64,000 nucleotides of DNA from Amycolatopsis jejuensis (GCF_000717335.1 NZ_JNYZ01000034.1:1-64000), one strand, 5' to 3'. Shown: positions 34,821-43,737, numbered from the stretch's first letter. A program made the numbers and translations. The notes: generated by a model from the letters alone, not told the origin.

Positions 34821-36439
34821 CCGACCGTCAGCTCGGCGGGATTGACCGTGCGCATCGGGCTGTTGGAGAAGCCGTTGATGTTGCTGCGGTGCGCCTGGAC
34901 GTTGCTGCTGTCGACCAGATACACGATCGGCGTGTCGGTGACGCCCAGCTCGGCGATCTGCTTGATGTACCCGTCGCGCTGCGCCCCTTCGGCACCGCGG
35001 GCCTCGTCGACCAGCTTGTCGTACTGGGGGTTGGCGTAGCCGAAGGTGTTGATGTTCGAAGTGGACAGAGTGAAGGCGGCAGCACCGTACGCAGCGTCGC
35101 CGACGAAGGTCGAGTCGCTGTAGAAAACGGCTTCGAAGCGGTGTTCCCGGACGAGCTGGAAGAACTCGGCGGCACCCGCCACGTGCTGCAGCTTCATCTC
35201 GATCCCGGCGGCCTTCAGATCTGCCTGGAGCTGCACCGCGACGTCCTTGACCTGCGGTCCGGGACGCGACTCGCTGTACAGCGCGGTGAACGAGATTCCG
35301 TTCGGGTGCCCGGCTTCGGCCAGCAGCTGCTTGGCGCGAGCCGGGTCGTAGGTGTAGGTGGCCGACGGCGCGGGGAACTTGTAGTACTGCGGTACCCCGG
35401 AAACGGCGGGCTTGCCGAACCCGCGGTAGATCGCCTGCACGATGCGGTCCCGGTTGACGGCCATCGCCACGGCCTGGCGCACCCGCGGGTCGGCGAAGAC
35501 GGTGTTCTTCTGCTGCAGCATCAGGTCGTCGCGATCGGCCGCCACGCAGTTCTCGACCTTGACGTCCTTGGCTTCGCGCAGCTGCGCGTACTCGGCGAAG
35601 GTCAGCGAGTCCGCCCAGGCTGCGTCACCGGACCGGACGAGCTGCATCCGGGTCGCCGATTCGGGCACCGACCGCACCACGACCTTGTCGATGTTGCCGC
35701 GTTTTCCTTGGTAGTGCGGGTTCTTCGTGAACGAGACCTCGTTGCCCGGGTCGAACCGGTCGAGCTGCCACGGCCCGAAGTTGGCGGTGTTCTTCGCGAG
35801 CCACTTGGTGGCCCACGGGTCGTCGGCCGTCGCGTGCGCCTTCGCGGCCTTGCTGTCGTGGATGGTGAGCAGCGTGCTGGCGAACTGCATGACGTCGAAG
35901 GAAGACGCGCCCTTCGCGTTGATCTTCACCGTCTTCGGGTCGACGATCTCGACGAGCTTGCCGGTGTCGAACTGCCCGATGAAGCCCAGCGCGGACTTGA
36001 TGAACGGCTCACGCGTCAGCTGCCGTTCGACGCTCCACTTCACGTCCTCGGCGGTGAGCGGGTTGCCCGCGGAGCTGGTCGCGTCGGCGAGGGTGAAGAC
36101 CACGCTCTTGCCGTCGTCGCCGCGTTTCCACGAGCTGGCGAGGGACGGCTCGAGGTCGTCGGACTGGCCGAGGACGTCGCACTCCCCGTGGTAGCGGACC
36201 AGGGTCGAGTCGATCACCCCGTACACCAGCTTGCTGGGCTGCCCGCCCCACGGGAACTGGTCGAGGTGGGCCGGAACGCCGGGCGCGGCATAGACGAACG
36301 TGCGCCCGCCGTTCGCCGCGGACGTGCCGGACGACGAGCTCGCCGTGTCCTCCTGGAGGCTGCAGCCGGTGATCGTGGCGGCCAGGGCCATGGCCAGGAC
36401 GCCTGCCCCGGCTCGCCGGCGCGCGGAACCGATGCGCAT
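34817..36439 (-). CDS. ABC transporter solute-binding lipoprotein, family 5 (Opp/Dpp type)
   Basis: This 540-aa lipoprotein has a clear lipobox (ATITGC, C26) after a twin-Arg-rich, hydrophobic signal, so it is anchored outside the cytoplasmic membrane. SBP_bac_5 landmarks include LEPSLASSWKRGDDGKSVVFTLAD, GPWQLDRFDPGNEVSFTKNPHYQG and DPRVRQAVAMAVNRDRI. It captures a peptide-like or similar polar solute for the permease/ATPase genes encoded just upstream on the same strand. GGGAG lies before ATG 36439. It is first gene of the enzyme operon running to 29303 and has its own promoter region at 36450-36483. Confidence 0.88.
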   Translation of the reverse strand: MRIGSARRRAGAGVLAMALAATITGCSLQEDTASSSSGTSAANGGRTFVYAAPGVPAHLDQFPWGGQPSKLVYGVIDSTLVRYHGECDVLGQSDDLEPSLASSWKRGDDGKSVVFTLADATSSAGNPLTAEDVKWSVERQLTREPFIKSALGFIGQFDTGKLVEIVDPKTVKINAKGASSFDVMQFASTLLTIHDSKAAKAHATADDPWATKWLAKNTANFGPWQLDRFDPGNEVSFTKNPHYQGKRGNIDKVVVRSVPESATRMQLVRSGDAAWADSLTFAEYAQLREAKDVKVENCVAADRDDLMLQQKNTVFADPRVRQAVAMAVNRDRIVQAIYRGFGKPAVSGVPQYYKFPAPSATYTYDPARAKQLLAEAGHPNGISFTALYSESRPGPQVKDVAVQLQADLKAAGIEMKLQHVAGAAEFFQLVREHRFEAVFYSDSTFVGDAAYGAAAFTLSTSNINTFGYANPQYDKLVDEARGAEGAQRDGYIKQIAELGVTDTPIVYLVDSSNVQAHRSNINGFSNSPMRTVNPAELTVG

Positions 36440-36449
36440 CGGGGTCTCC

Positions 36450-36483
36450 CTTCAATAAGAAGAACGTTTTCATTATAGTGAAG
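36450..36483 (-). promoter_or_regulatory. Promoter and CTTCA-type operator of the binding-protein operon (site B)
   Basis: On the minus strand TATAAT (36477-36472) is a consensus -10, embedded in the half-site CTTCACTATAATG. On the plus strand two elements, CTTCAATAAGAAG (36450) and TTTCATTATAGTG (36468), form a direct repeat 18 bp apart. Overlap of operator and -10 implies repression. Confidence 0.65.
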
Positions 36484-36525
36484 TCGGACGCGATGCGGAA
36501 CCTCTCCGACCGCGCCGTGGGCAGG

Positions 36526-37536
36526 TCAGCGGATCCGCGGATCCAGTGCGGCGACGAGGATGTCCAGCACGACGTACGCGAGGATCACCAGGCCGCCGGT
36601 GACCACGATGAAGCCTTGGATGACCGGCAGATCTCCCTTCAGGACGCCGTCCAGTGCCCAGGCGCCGATGCCCGGCCACGAGAACACGATCTCGATGACC
36701 GCGGTGGCGCTGAGCATCACGCCGAAGAGGATTGCGGCGTAGGTCAGCACGGAGGTGCGAGAGGTGAGCAGCGCGTAGCGGATGACCCGGTGCTCCGGGA
36801 GCCCGCAGCCGCGGGCGAACTCGATCTGGTTGCCCGCCAGCGCATCCGTGACCCCGGTGCGCACCGTTTTGGCGAAGTAGGACGCCAGGAACAGGGCGGT
36901 GCTGATCACCGGGAGGATGGCGTGCGCGGCCATCGCGCCCAGCACATTCCATTGCCCCGCCAGGACGGCGTCCACCAGCATGATCCCGGACCGTTCCGGC
37001 GGCGGCGTGGTCGACGCGTAGAGCATGCCGGTCGGGGTCGGGAAGATCCGCAGCGTGAACACGAAGAGGTAGATCAGCACGATGCCGACCAGGAACGGCG
37101 GAACTCCCTGCAGCGCCGAGATCCCGGCGGAGAAGAACCGCCCGCTGAACTTGCGCCGGAGGTACCCGCCTGCGGTCCCGACGAGCGTGCCGAGCAGTAC
37201 CGCCACGAGCAGCGACGGGATGATGATGAACAGGCTGTTGGGCAGGCGGCGCAGGACGTCCTCCAGCACCGGGATCCCGGTCAGGTACGACGTGCCGAGA
37301 TCGCCGCGGAGGGTGTCCCAGAGGTAGGTGACGTACTGCTGCCACAGCGGATCGTCGAGATGCAGGGCCGCGTGCACCTTCGCGAGCTCCTCCGGACCGG
37401 CGAACTCGCCGACCACCAGCACCGCCGGGTCGCCGGGCAGCAGCCGGAGCAGGACGAACGAGAGCGTCGCGATCAGCAGGAGCATCAACGGGATCAGGGC
37501 GATCCTCTTGGCGGCGTACACCGCAAGGCGGCTCAC
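36526..37536 (-). CDS. ABC transporter permease (OppB/DppB type)
   Basis: This 336-aa inner-membrane permease has six predicted helices. The family start AAKRIALIPLMLLLIATLSFVLLRLLPGDPA is followed by a large periplasmic loop (HLDDPLWQQYVTYLWDTLRGDLGTSYLTG) and the EAA-type coupling loop around EFARGCGLPEHRVIRYALLTS. GTG 37536 overlaps the upstream ATPase stop (GTGA). It works with the OppC-type permease, two ATPases and the lipoprotein. The gene order C-D-F-B followed by the binding protein is unusual, since B and C are normally adjacent. Confidence 0.88.
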   Translation of the reverse strand: MSRLAVYAAKRIALIPLMLLLIATLSFVLLRLLPGDPAVLVVGEFAGPEELAKVHAALHLDDPLWQQYVTYLWDTLRGDLGTSYLTGIPVLEDVLRRLPNSLFIIIPSLLVAVLLGTLVGTAGGYLRRKFSGRFFSAGISALQGVPPFLVGIVLIYLFVFTLRIFPTPTGMLYASTTPPPERSGIMLVDAVLAGQWNVLGAMAAHAILPVISTALFLASYFAKTVRTGVTDALAGNQIEFARGCGLPEHRVIRYALLTSRTSVLTYAAILFGVMLSATAVIEIVFSWPGIGAWALDGVLKGDLPVIQGFIVVTGGLVILAYVVLDILVAALDPRIR

Positions 37537-38519
37537 GGGCTGACCTCCTGACTCGACAGGCCGGGCACGAGTTCCGTGGTGCGCACGCAGGCGCTGGAGC
37601 GGGTGGACGTGATCGGGGACAGCGGCACCGGGGCCTGGTCGCACCGGTCGATCCGGTGCGGGCAGCGGGACGCCAGCGGGCAGCCGGTGAACCGGGTGGC
37701 CGGGCTCGGCGATTCGCCTTGCAGCCGTTTCGGCGCCGCGGTGGTGACCTCGTCCACCGACAGCGTCGAGGACAGCATCGCGACGGTGTAGGGATGCGCG
37801 GGATGGTCGATCACGTCGGCCGTCGGCCCGGTTTCCATGAAATGCCCGAGGTACATCACGGCGGTGGTGGTGCTGAAGTACCGCACGGTCGCGATGTCGT
37901 GCGAAATGAACAGGTACGCCAGATTGTGCCGGCGCTGGAGTTCGTCGAGGAGCATGAGAATCGTTGCCCGCACGGTGAGATCCAGCGACGACGTCGGCTC
38001 GTCGAGCACGATCAGGCGCGGCCGGACGATCAGCGCCCGCGCGATGCCGATCCGCTGCTGCTGGCCGCCGCTGAGGTCACCGGGATGCCGCCGCAGGTGT
38101 GCGGCCGACAGGCCGACCTCCTCCATCGACTGCACCACCCGGTCCCGCCGGGTGGCCTTGCTTGCCGACCGGTCGAAGATCCGCAGTGGCTCGCCGACGA
38201 TGGCCTCGACGGTCATCCGGGGGTTGAGCGATTCGTACGGCTCCTGGAACACCGCGGTCACCGAAGAACGCATGGCGCGCAACTGTTTTTCCGGGATCTG
38301 CGTGAGATCGGTACCGTCGATGCGGACGTGCCCCGAATCGGGCCGGGTCAGGCCGAGCACGACCCGCGCGACCGTCGATTTGCCGGACCCGCTTTCGCCG
38401 ATCAGCGCCGTGGTGTGGCCCTCGTCGACGGCGAAACTGACGTCGTTGACGGCACGCACGACCGGGCCGCGGCCCCGCCGGAAGGTCTTGACGATGTTCT
38501 CAACTTCGAGCAGCGGCAC
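37533..38519 (-). CDS. ABC transporter ATP-binding protein (OppF/DppF type)
   Basis: This 328-aa ATPase has Walker A GESGSGKST, Q-loop VFQEPYESLNPRM, signature LSGGQQQRIGIARAL, Walker B LIVLDEPTSSLD and H-loop FISHD. The C-terminal oligopeptide/dipeptide extension (HPAHPYTVAMLSS...GCPLASRCPHRIDRC) with its Cys cluster is intact. GTG 38519 has AGGAGG 9 bases upstream and overlaps the OppD-type gene by 20 bp. Longer frames upstream are not supported by a ribosome site. Confidence 0.9.
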   Translation of the reverse strand: MPLLEVENIVKTFRRGRGPVVRAVNDVSFAVDEGHTTALIGESGSGKSTVARVVLGLTRPDSGHVRIDGTDLTQIPEKQLRAMRSSVTAVFQEPYESLNPRMTVEAIVGEPLRIFDRSASKATRRDRVVQSMEEVGLSAAHLRRHPGDLSGGQQQRIGIARALIVRPRLIVLDEPTSSLDLTVRATILMLLDELQRRHNLAYLFISHDIATVRYFSTTTAVMYLGHFMETGPTADVIDHPAHPYTVAMLSSTLSVDEVTTAAPKRLQGESPSPATRFTGCPLASRCPHRIDRCDQAPVPLSPITSTRSSACVRTTELVPGLSSQEVSP

Positions 38520-39516
38520 CGGAAACGACCTCCTCGACAGGGTGATGGCAGGCGATCCGCCGGTCGGCGGTGAAGTCCCGCGGGGGTGGTTCGAGTTCGC
38601 CGCACTCGGGTCCGGCGGACGCACACCGGTCGACATACGGGCAGCCGGCCGGGTAGTCGATCAGGTCCGGCAGGCCACCGCGCAGGCCCCGGATCGGCGC
38701 ACCGACGCGGGGGACGGCGTCGAGCAGCGCCCGGGTGTAGGGATGGGCCGGGCGGTCGAAAACCTGCCGTACCGGGCCTTCCTCCACGACCTTGCCCGCG
38801 TACATGACGAGCACCCGCGAGCAGTACTGGGCGACGACGCTCAGGTCGTGCGTCACCAGCACCAGCGAACGCTGTGACGAGGCGAGCATCGACGCGAACA
38901 GGTCCAGGATTTCGCGCTGCACCGTGACATCCAGTGCCGTGGTGGGTTCGTCCGCGAGGATGATCCGGGGCCGGTGCACAGTCGCCATCGCGATCACCAC
39001 GCGTTGCGCCATACCGCCGGAAAGCTGGTGTGCGTAGCCGTCGAGCACGCGTTCCGGGCCCGCGATCCCGACCGAATTGAGGGCGGCCAGCGCGATTTCA
39101 CGGCATTTTCCGGACGAGGCCGGGGAATGCGCGCGAATGCAGTTCCGGAATTGCTTCTCGATGCTCAGGATCGGGTTGAGCGCACCGAACGGGCTCTGGC
39201 TGATGAAGCCGATCCCGCTGCCCAGAATCGCGCGCAACCGCCGCCGGGACACCGTGGTGAGGTCTTCCCCGGCGAATTCGACGCGGCCGCCCGCCACTTT
39301 GCCGGGGGCGGGGGTGAGCCCGGCGATCGCGCGCAGGGTCGCGGATTTCCCGCAGCCGGATTCGCCGACGATGCCGAGCATTTCCCCGGGCCGGACCGAG
39401 AACGAAACACCGTTGACGGCGTGTACTTCACCCTGGGCGGACCCGAAAGTCACCCGGAGGTCGCGGACAGTGAGTTCCGCTGTGGTGGTTTCCGGCATCG
39501 TGTTTTCCGGCATCAT
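38500..39516 (-). CDS. ABC transporter ATP-binding protein (OppD/DppD type)
   Basis: This 338-aa ATPase has Walker A GESGCGKSA, Q-loop FISQSPFGALNPI, signature LSGGMAQRVVIAMA, Walker B ILADEPTTALDVT, H-loop VTHDLSVV, and the oligopeptide-type C-terminal domain with YPAGCPYVDRCASAGPEC. It forms the nucleotide-binding pair with the OppF-type subunit. ATG 39516 overlaps the permease stop as ATGA. A large open frame extending to 40584 is shadow sequence of the permease gene. Confidence 0.9.
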   Translation of the reverse strand: MMPENTMPETTTAELTVRDLRVTFGSAQGEVHAVNGVSFSVRPGEMLGIVGESGCGKSATLRAIAGLTPAPGKVAGGRVEFAGEDLTTVSRRRLRAILGSGIGFISQSPFGALNPILSIEKQFRNCIRAHSPASSGKCREIALAALNSVGIAGPERVLDGYAHQLSGGMAQRVVIAMATVHRPRIILADEPTTALDVTVQREILDLFASMLASSQRSLVLVTHDLSVVAQYCSRVLVMYAGKVVEEGPVRQVFDRPAHPYTRALLDAVPRVGAPIRGLRGGLPDLIDYPAGCPYVDRCASAGPECGELEPPPRDFTADRRIACHHPVEEVVSGAAARS

Positions 39517-40400
39517 CGCCGCCCCACCCCCAGCAGGTGTTCGAGGTTGTCGGCGATCAGGTTGAACGCGACGACGGTGACGAACACGGCCAGACCCGGG
39601 AACAGCGCCGCCCACCAGGCCCCTTGCGGGATGTACTGGCTGCCGTCCTGGATCATCGCGCCCCAGGCGGGCTGGGGCGGGTTCGCGCCGAGGCCGATGA
39701 AGTTCAGCGTGGCCACCACGATGATGCCGTTGGCCGCGGCGAGCGAGCTCTGCACGAGGATGATGCCGGGGACGTTCGGCAGGATGTGCCGGAAGGTGAC
39801 CCGCGCGGGGGAGCAGCCGGTGGCGACCGCCGCTTCGACGAACCGGCTCTCCCGGATCGTCAGCACCTCGCCGCGGACCAGCCGGATGAACCGCGGGACG
39901 TTCACGATCGCCAGCGCCAGCACGACGTTCTCCGGCCGGTTGCCGCTGACCTTCACGATGATGATGGCCAGCACGATCAGCGGGAACGCCTGGAACACCT
40001 CGACCGCGCGCATCACCCACCCGGTCCAGCGGCCGCGGCCGCCCGCGAGCAGGCCGATCGGGACCCCGATGGCGATGGACACGAGGACGCCGCCCAAGGC
40101 CAGCGGGATGTCGCGCTGTGCGGCGTCGATGACCCGCGCGAGGATGTCGAACCCGGACCCGTCGGTGCCCATCGGATGCGTCTCGTCCGGCGGCCGGAGG
40201 ATCGCGCCCGGATCGGGAGTGGTCGGGTTGTGCGGCAGCGGTGCCAGGAACCCGGCCAGGATCAGGCCGGCGAGGATCGCCGACCCGGCGATGGTGCCGG
40301 ACAACCGGCGAATCCGCCGCGGCCGGTGCGTGGCCACCTTCGCGGTGCCGGGTGGTGCGGTGCCCGTGGCGGCCCGCTTCGGCGGATGCAGCTGCGTCAT
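39513..40400 (-). CDS. ABC transporter permease (OppC/DppC type)
   Basis: This 295-aa permease has an N-terminal cytosolic Pro/Arg-rich tail, a first helix (AGSAILAGLILAGFLAPL), the OppC-typical PMGTDGSGFDILARVIDAAQRDIPLALGGVLVSIAIGVPIGLLAG and the EAA loop ESRFVEAAVATGCSPARVTFRHILPNV. Five or six helices are predicted. It is the first gene of the transporter operon and is divergent from the NCS1 permease across a 262-bp region holding two copies of the island control element. Confidence 0.88.
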   Translation of the reverse strand: MTQLHPPKRAATGTAPPGTAKVATHRPRRIRRLSGTIAGSAILAGLILAGFLAPLPHNPTTPDPGAILRPPDETHPMGTDGSGFDILARVIDAAQRDIPLALGGVLVSIAIGVPIGLLAGGRGRWTGWVMRAVEVFQAFPLIVLAIIIVKVSGNRPENVVLALAIVNVPRFIRLVRGEVLTIRESRFVEAAVATGCSPARVTFRHILPNVPGIILVQSSLAAANGIIVVATLNFIGLGANPPQPAWGAMIQDGSQYIPQGAWWAALFPGLAVFVTVVAFNLIADNLEHLLGVGRR

Positions 40401-40455
40401 TGCATGCTTCCGGACATCGGTGGGTCTCCCGTGGTCCGCCGATGCTCTCCACCGG

Positions 40456-40486
40456 CTTCAATAGAATGACGACATTCACTATGACC
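40456..40486 (-). promoter_or_regulatory. CTTCA-type operator before the Opp-type operon (site C)
   Basis: CTTCAATAGAATG (40456) and ATTCACTATGACC (40474) form a direct repeat 18 bp apart, 56-86 bp upstream of the OppC-type start. A clear -35/-10 pair on the minus strand was not assigned. Confidence 0.55.
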
Positions 40487-40552
40487 CGGGGCGTTCTGTC
40501 AAGACCCGGTGCCGCTCGGCCGCGAACTGGATCGATGCGACAGGCCGGACCG

Positions 40553-40585
40553 TTGACAGCTTCACTATAAGCTCTTATCTTCACC
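40553..40585 (+). promoter_or_regulatory. Promoter and CTTCA-type operator of the NCS1 permease operon (site D)
   Basis: TTGACA (40553-40558) is followed by TTATCT (40575-40580) after 16 bp. The spacer contains CTTCACTATAAGC (40560-40572), and a second CTTCACC lies at 40579, a direct repeat 19 bp apart. The start codon is about 75 bp downstream, leaving a 5' leader with no obvious riboswitch. Confidence 0.65.
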
Positions 40586-40662
40586 AGACTTCGGTTCGGC
40601 GCTGGTCACGGCGCCGGGCCGAGCGAGGTTCGCCCCGTCGGTCAGCCCCTGGAGGGTCGTCC

Positions 40663-42132
40663 ATGCCGAAGTCAGACATCCCCGCGCCGGAGGCGGCCGT
40701 GAGCCGTCCGGACCTGGCCGCGCTCGACCCGAGCGGCCGGCTTTACAACGAAGACCTGGCTCCCACGCCCGCCGACGACCGGCGCTGGAGCACGTACAGC
40801 CTGTTCGCCCTGTGGATGAACGACGCGCACAACGTCGGCGTCTACACCTTCGCCGCGGCCATGTTCGCGATGGGACTGCCGGCGTGGCAGGTGACCGTCG
40901 GGATCCTCCTCGGCATCGTCGTCGTCTTCCTCGGCTGCAACCTGTCGGGGTTCATGGGCAAGGACACCGGCCTGCCGTTCCCGGTGGTGAGCAGGCTGAG
41001 CTGGGGCGTGTTCGGCGCGAACGTACCGGCGCTGATCCGGGCCGTGGTGGCGATCGCGTGGTACGGCATCCAGACCTACCTTGCCTCGGTGGCCATTCTG
41101 GAGGTGCTCCGCCGGTTCCTGCCGGGCGCGGCGCGGCTGAGCGAGTTCCACCTGCTCGGGCTGGACGGGCTGTCGTGGATCTCGTTCATGCTGCTGTGGG
41201 CGATCCAGCTGGTCGTGCTCAGCCGCGGGATGGAGGTCGTCCGGCACCTGCAGGGCTGGTCCGGCCCCGCGCTGTGGCTGGTGATGATCGCGATCGCAGT
41301 GTGGCTGGTGATCCGGGCCGGCGGTGACGTGTCGTTCACGAAGAGTGTCACGAACCTCCCGGCGGGGGAGCAGGCGTACCAGACGTTGGCGGTCGCCGGG
41401 CTGAGCGTCGGCGCGCTGGCGAGCCTGATGCTGAACTTCTCCGACTTCGCCCGGTTCGCGCCCAGCCGGAAATCGGTGGTACGCGGGAACTTCTGGGGCC
41501 TGCCGGTGAACTGGACGCTGTTCGCCGTGACCTCGGTGGTGATCTCGGCGGCCTCGGTCACCGTCTACGGCCACCCGATGATCAACCCGCTGGAACTGCT
41601 CTCCGACATGGACAACGGGTTCCTGCTGGTGATCAGTGCGATCGTGGTGGTGCTGGCCGCGGTCGGGGTCAACATCGTCGCGAACTTCGTGTCGCCCGCC
41701 TACGACCTCGCCAACGTGTGGCCCAAGCGGATCGACTTCCGCAAGGGCGGCCTGATCACCGCGATCCTCGCGGTCGTGTCGCTGCCGTGGAAGCTCTTCT
41801 CCAGCCCGGTGGTGATCACCTACTTCATGGGCGGGCTGGGAGCGTTGCTCGGACCGCTCTTCGGCGTGATGGCCACCGACTACTTCCTGGTCCGCCGCCA
41901 GCAGGTGGTGATGGCGGATCTGTTCACGCCGGACAGCGCGTCCCGGTACTACTACCGGCGAGGCGTGAACCCGGTCGCGTGCATCGCGTTCGGCCTCGGC
42001 GCGGTGGTCGCGCTGGTGGTGGCTCTGGTTCCGCTGTTCCACCGGGTGGCGCCGTTCTCGTGGTTCCTCGGGGCGGCGATCTCCGCGGCGGTCTACCTCG
42101 TGCTTTCCCGGCGTGCCGTCGAGACCCGATGA
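40663..42132 (+). CDS. NCS1-family nucleobase/allantoin-type cation symporter
   Basis: This 489-aa membrane transporter has about 12 helices. Family landmarks are YNEDLAPTPADDRRWSTYSLFALWMNDAHNVGVYTFAAAMFAMGL, the TGLPFPVVSRLSWGVFGANVPALIRAVVAIAWYGIQTYLAS region that lines the substrate site, and a late helix near FGVMATDYFLVRRQQV. NCS1 proteins import cytosine, uracil, purines, allantoin or hydantoins with H+ or Na+. The conserved W in IAWYGIQT and the N in LMLNFSDFARF suggest a planar heterocyclic ring substrate, matching the ring-opening enzymes in the island. A GGAGGG site precedes ATG 40663. Confidence 0.9.
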   Translation: MPKSDIPAPEAAVSRPDLAALDPSGRLYNEDLAPTPADDRRWSTYSLFALWMNDAHNVGVYTFAAAMFAMGLPAWQVTVGILLGIVVVFLGCNLSGFMGKDTGLPFPVVSRLSWGVFGANVPALIRAVVAIAWYGIQTYLASVAILEVLRRFLPGAARLSEFHLLGLDGLSWISFMLLWAIQLVVLSRGMEVVRHLQGWSGPALWLVMIAIAVWLVIRAGGDVSFTKSVTNLPAGEQAYQTLAVAGLSVGALASLMLNFSDFARFAPSRKSVVRGNFWGLPVNWTLFAVTSVVISAASVTVYGHPMINPLELLSDMDNGFLLVISAIVVVLAAVGVNIVANFVSPAYDLANVWPKRIDFRKGGLITAILAVVSLPWKLFSSPVVITYFMGGLGALLGPLFGVMATDYFLVRRQQVVMADLFTPDSASRYYYRRGVNPVACIAFGLGAVVALVVALVPLFHRVAPFSWFLGAAISAAVYLVLSRRAVETR

Positions 42133-42284
42133 CCGACCCGTCCGGGATCGAGGAGGTCCGGTCGGTGGTGGGTGCGGAAGTGCTCGCCGCCGATCTGGCC
42201 GCACTCGAGGCGGCGTATGCCGACTACCGGCGCGGGATCTCGGTGCAGGCCGAGTTCGTGCGAGACCTCGAGGACGACCGATGA
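42129..42284 (+). CDS. Small AtzG-like / amidase-associated protein
   Basis: This 51-aa acidic protein (MTDPSGIEEVRSVVG...AEFVRDLEDDR) starts at an ATGA overlap with the permease stop and ends at an ATGA overlap with the amidase start. The tight coupling on both sides and helical composition (ADLAALEAAYADYRR) argue it is translated. In the cyanurate pathway a tiny subunit, AtzG, binds the amidase AtzE and is needed for its activity. Size and position fit that role, but the sequence similarity is weak by eye, so the assignment is tentative. Confidence 0.55.
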   Translation: MTDPSGIEEVRSVVGAEVLAADLAALEAAYADYRRGISVQAEFVRDLEDDR

Positions 42285-43639
42285 GCCAGCCTTGGCAGCT
42301 CGGGATCACCGCGGCGCGGGACTGCGTCCGGTCGGGTGCGCTGTCCGCGGCGGAGCTCGCCGCGAGTGTGCTGGACCGGCTCGCCGCCACCGAACCGGAT
42401 GTGCACGCCTGGGCCGCCGTTGCCGACGACGTGATGGCGCAGGCAGACCGGATCGACCGGTTGCCGCCGTCCGGGCGCGCGCGGCTGCCGCTGGCCGGGA
42501 TTCCGGTGGGGATCAAGGACGTGATCGACGTCGAGGGCGTGGCGGGCGAGGCCGGGTCCAGCGTGCTGGCGGGCCGCCGGCCGACCGAGGACGCCGCGGT
42601 GGTGACCGCGTTGCGCAACGCCGGTGCGATCATCCTCGGCAAGACCGTCACCCACGAGTTCGCGCTCGGCCAAGGGCATCCCGCCACGCTGAACCCGTGG
42701 GGAGCCGAGCGCTACGCGGGTGGTTCGAGTGTCGGTTCGGGGGCCGCGGTTGCAGTCGGTAGTGCATTGGGTTGCCTGGGTACCGACACGGGCGGCTCGG
42801 TCCGGAATCCGGCTGCGGTCAACGGGTTGACCGGGATGCGGCCGTCCGCCGGAACGGTCGACCTCACCGGGGTGGTGCGGGCGAGCTGGTCGTTCGACCA
42901 GATCGGGCCGATCGCGCGTTCGGTGCGCGACCTCGGGGTCCTGCTCGGCGCGATGGGCGTCGCGGGGGTCGGCGAGGTGACGGAACCCGTGCTACCGCCC
43001 CGAATCGGCGTGGATCCGGCGATGTGGCAGGACGCCGGGGTGGACCCGGAGGTCCGCACGTGCGTCGAGGATGCCTTGGGGCGGCTCGAATCCGCCGGTG
43101 CGCAGGTGGTCGAGGTACGGCTGCCGGGGGCCGAGGTCATCACGGCGGCCACCATCACGGTCGCGCTCGCCGAAGCCGCCTCGGTCCATCGCGCGTGGCT
43201 TACCGAGCGTGCGGCGGACTACCTGCCCGCAACCAGGGTGATGCTCGAAGTCGGCTTGCTGGCGCGGGACGACGAACTCGACCTGGCCCGTCAGGTGGGC
43301 GGTCTGGTCCGGCAGCAAGTCCGGGAAACCTTCGACCGCCACGAACTCGCCGCGATCGCGTCGCCGACGCTGCCGGTGATCGCACCGCTGCTGAGCCGGT
43401 ACCACTCGGGCCTCACCGACGCGGAAACCGGTGACGGCCTTTCCGGCGCCCTCCGGCTGCTCACCCCGGCCAGCCTGTGCGGGCTGCCCGCAGTGTCCCT
43501 TCCCGGCGGGCTCGTCGCGGACCAGCCGGTGGGCTTGCACCTGTGCGGCCGCCACGGCGCCGACGCGGAACTGCTCGGGCTGGCGGCGCTCGCCGAACGG
43601 CTGCTCGGCCTGGAGTTGCGGCCGCCCGCTTGGCACTGA
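42281..43639 (+). CDS. Amidase-signature hydrolase (AtzE-like), copy 1
   Basis: This 452-aa amidase-signature enzyme has the Ser-cisSer-Lys triad: K79 in GIPVGIKDVID, the cis-Ser within GGSSVGSGAAVAVG (about S150) and the nucleophile S173 in GTDTGGSVRNPAA. The DLARQVGGLVRQQVRETFDRHELAAIASPTLPVIAP C-terminal part is normal. AtzE-type members hydrolyse 1-carboxybiuret; others act on aryl or allophanate amides. Coupling to the preceding 51-aa protein favours an AtzE/AtzG-like pair. It likely hydrolyses an N-carbamoyl or amide intermediate of the island pathway. Confidence 0.85.
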   Translation: MSQPWQLGITAARDCVRSGALSAAELAASVLDRLAATEPDVHAWAAVADDVMAQADRIDRLPPSGRARLPLAGIPVGIKDVIDVEGVAGEAGSSVLAGRRPTEDAAVVTALRNAGAIILGKTVTHEFALGQGHPATLNPWGAERYAGGSSVGSGAAVAVGSALGCLGTDTGGSVRNPAAVNGLTGMRPSAGTVDLTGVVRASWSFDQIGPIARSVRDLGVLLGAMGVAGVGEVTEPVLPPRIGVDPAMWQDAGVDPEVRTCVEDALGRLESAGAQVVEVRLPGAEVITAATITVALAEAASVHRAWLTERAADYLPATRVMLEVGLLARDDELDLARQVGGLVRQQVRETFDRHELAAIASPTLPVIAPLLSRYHSGLTDAETGDGLSGALRLLTPASLCGLPAVSLPGGLVADQPVGLHLCGRHGADAELLGLAALAERLLGLELRPPAWH

Positions 43640-43647
43640 GCCGACGC

Positions 43648-43692
43648 TTGACCCCTCTCGTCTTCAGTGTAATGATGGATGTTCATTTTAAG
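43648..43692 (+). promoter_or_regulatory. Promoter and CTTCA-type operator of the BMP-type transporter operon (site E)
   Basis: TTGACC (43648-43653) is followed by AATGAT (43671-43676) after 17 bp. CTTCAGTGTAATG (43662) and GTTCATTTTAAG (43681) form a direct repeat 19 bp apart that covers the -10 and start region. Confidence 0.6.
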
Positions 43693-43737
43693 ACTTCTGC
43701 CTGTCTTCCCTTACCCGGTCCGCCGAATGAGGTGCCG

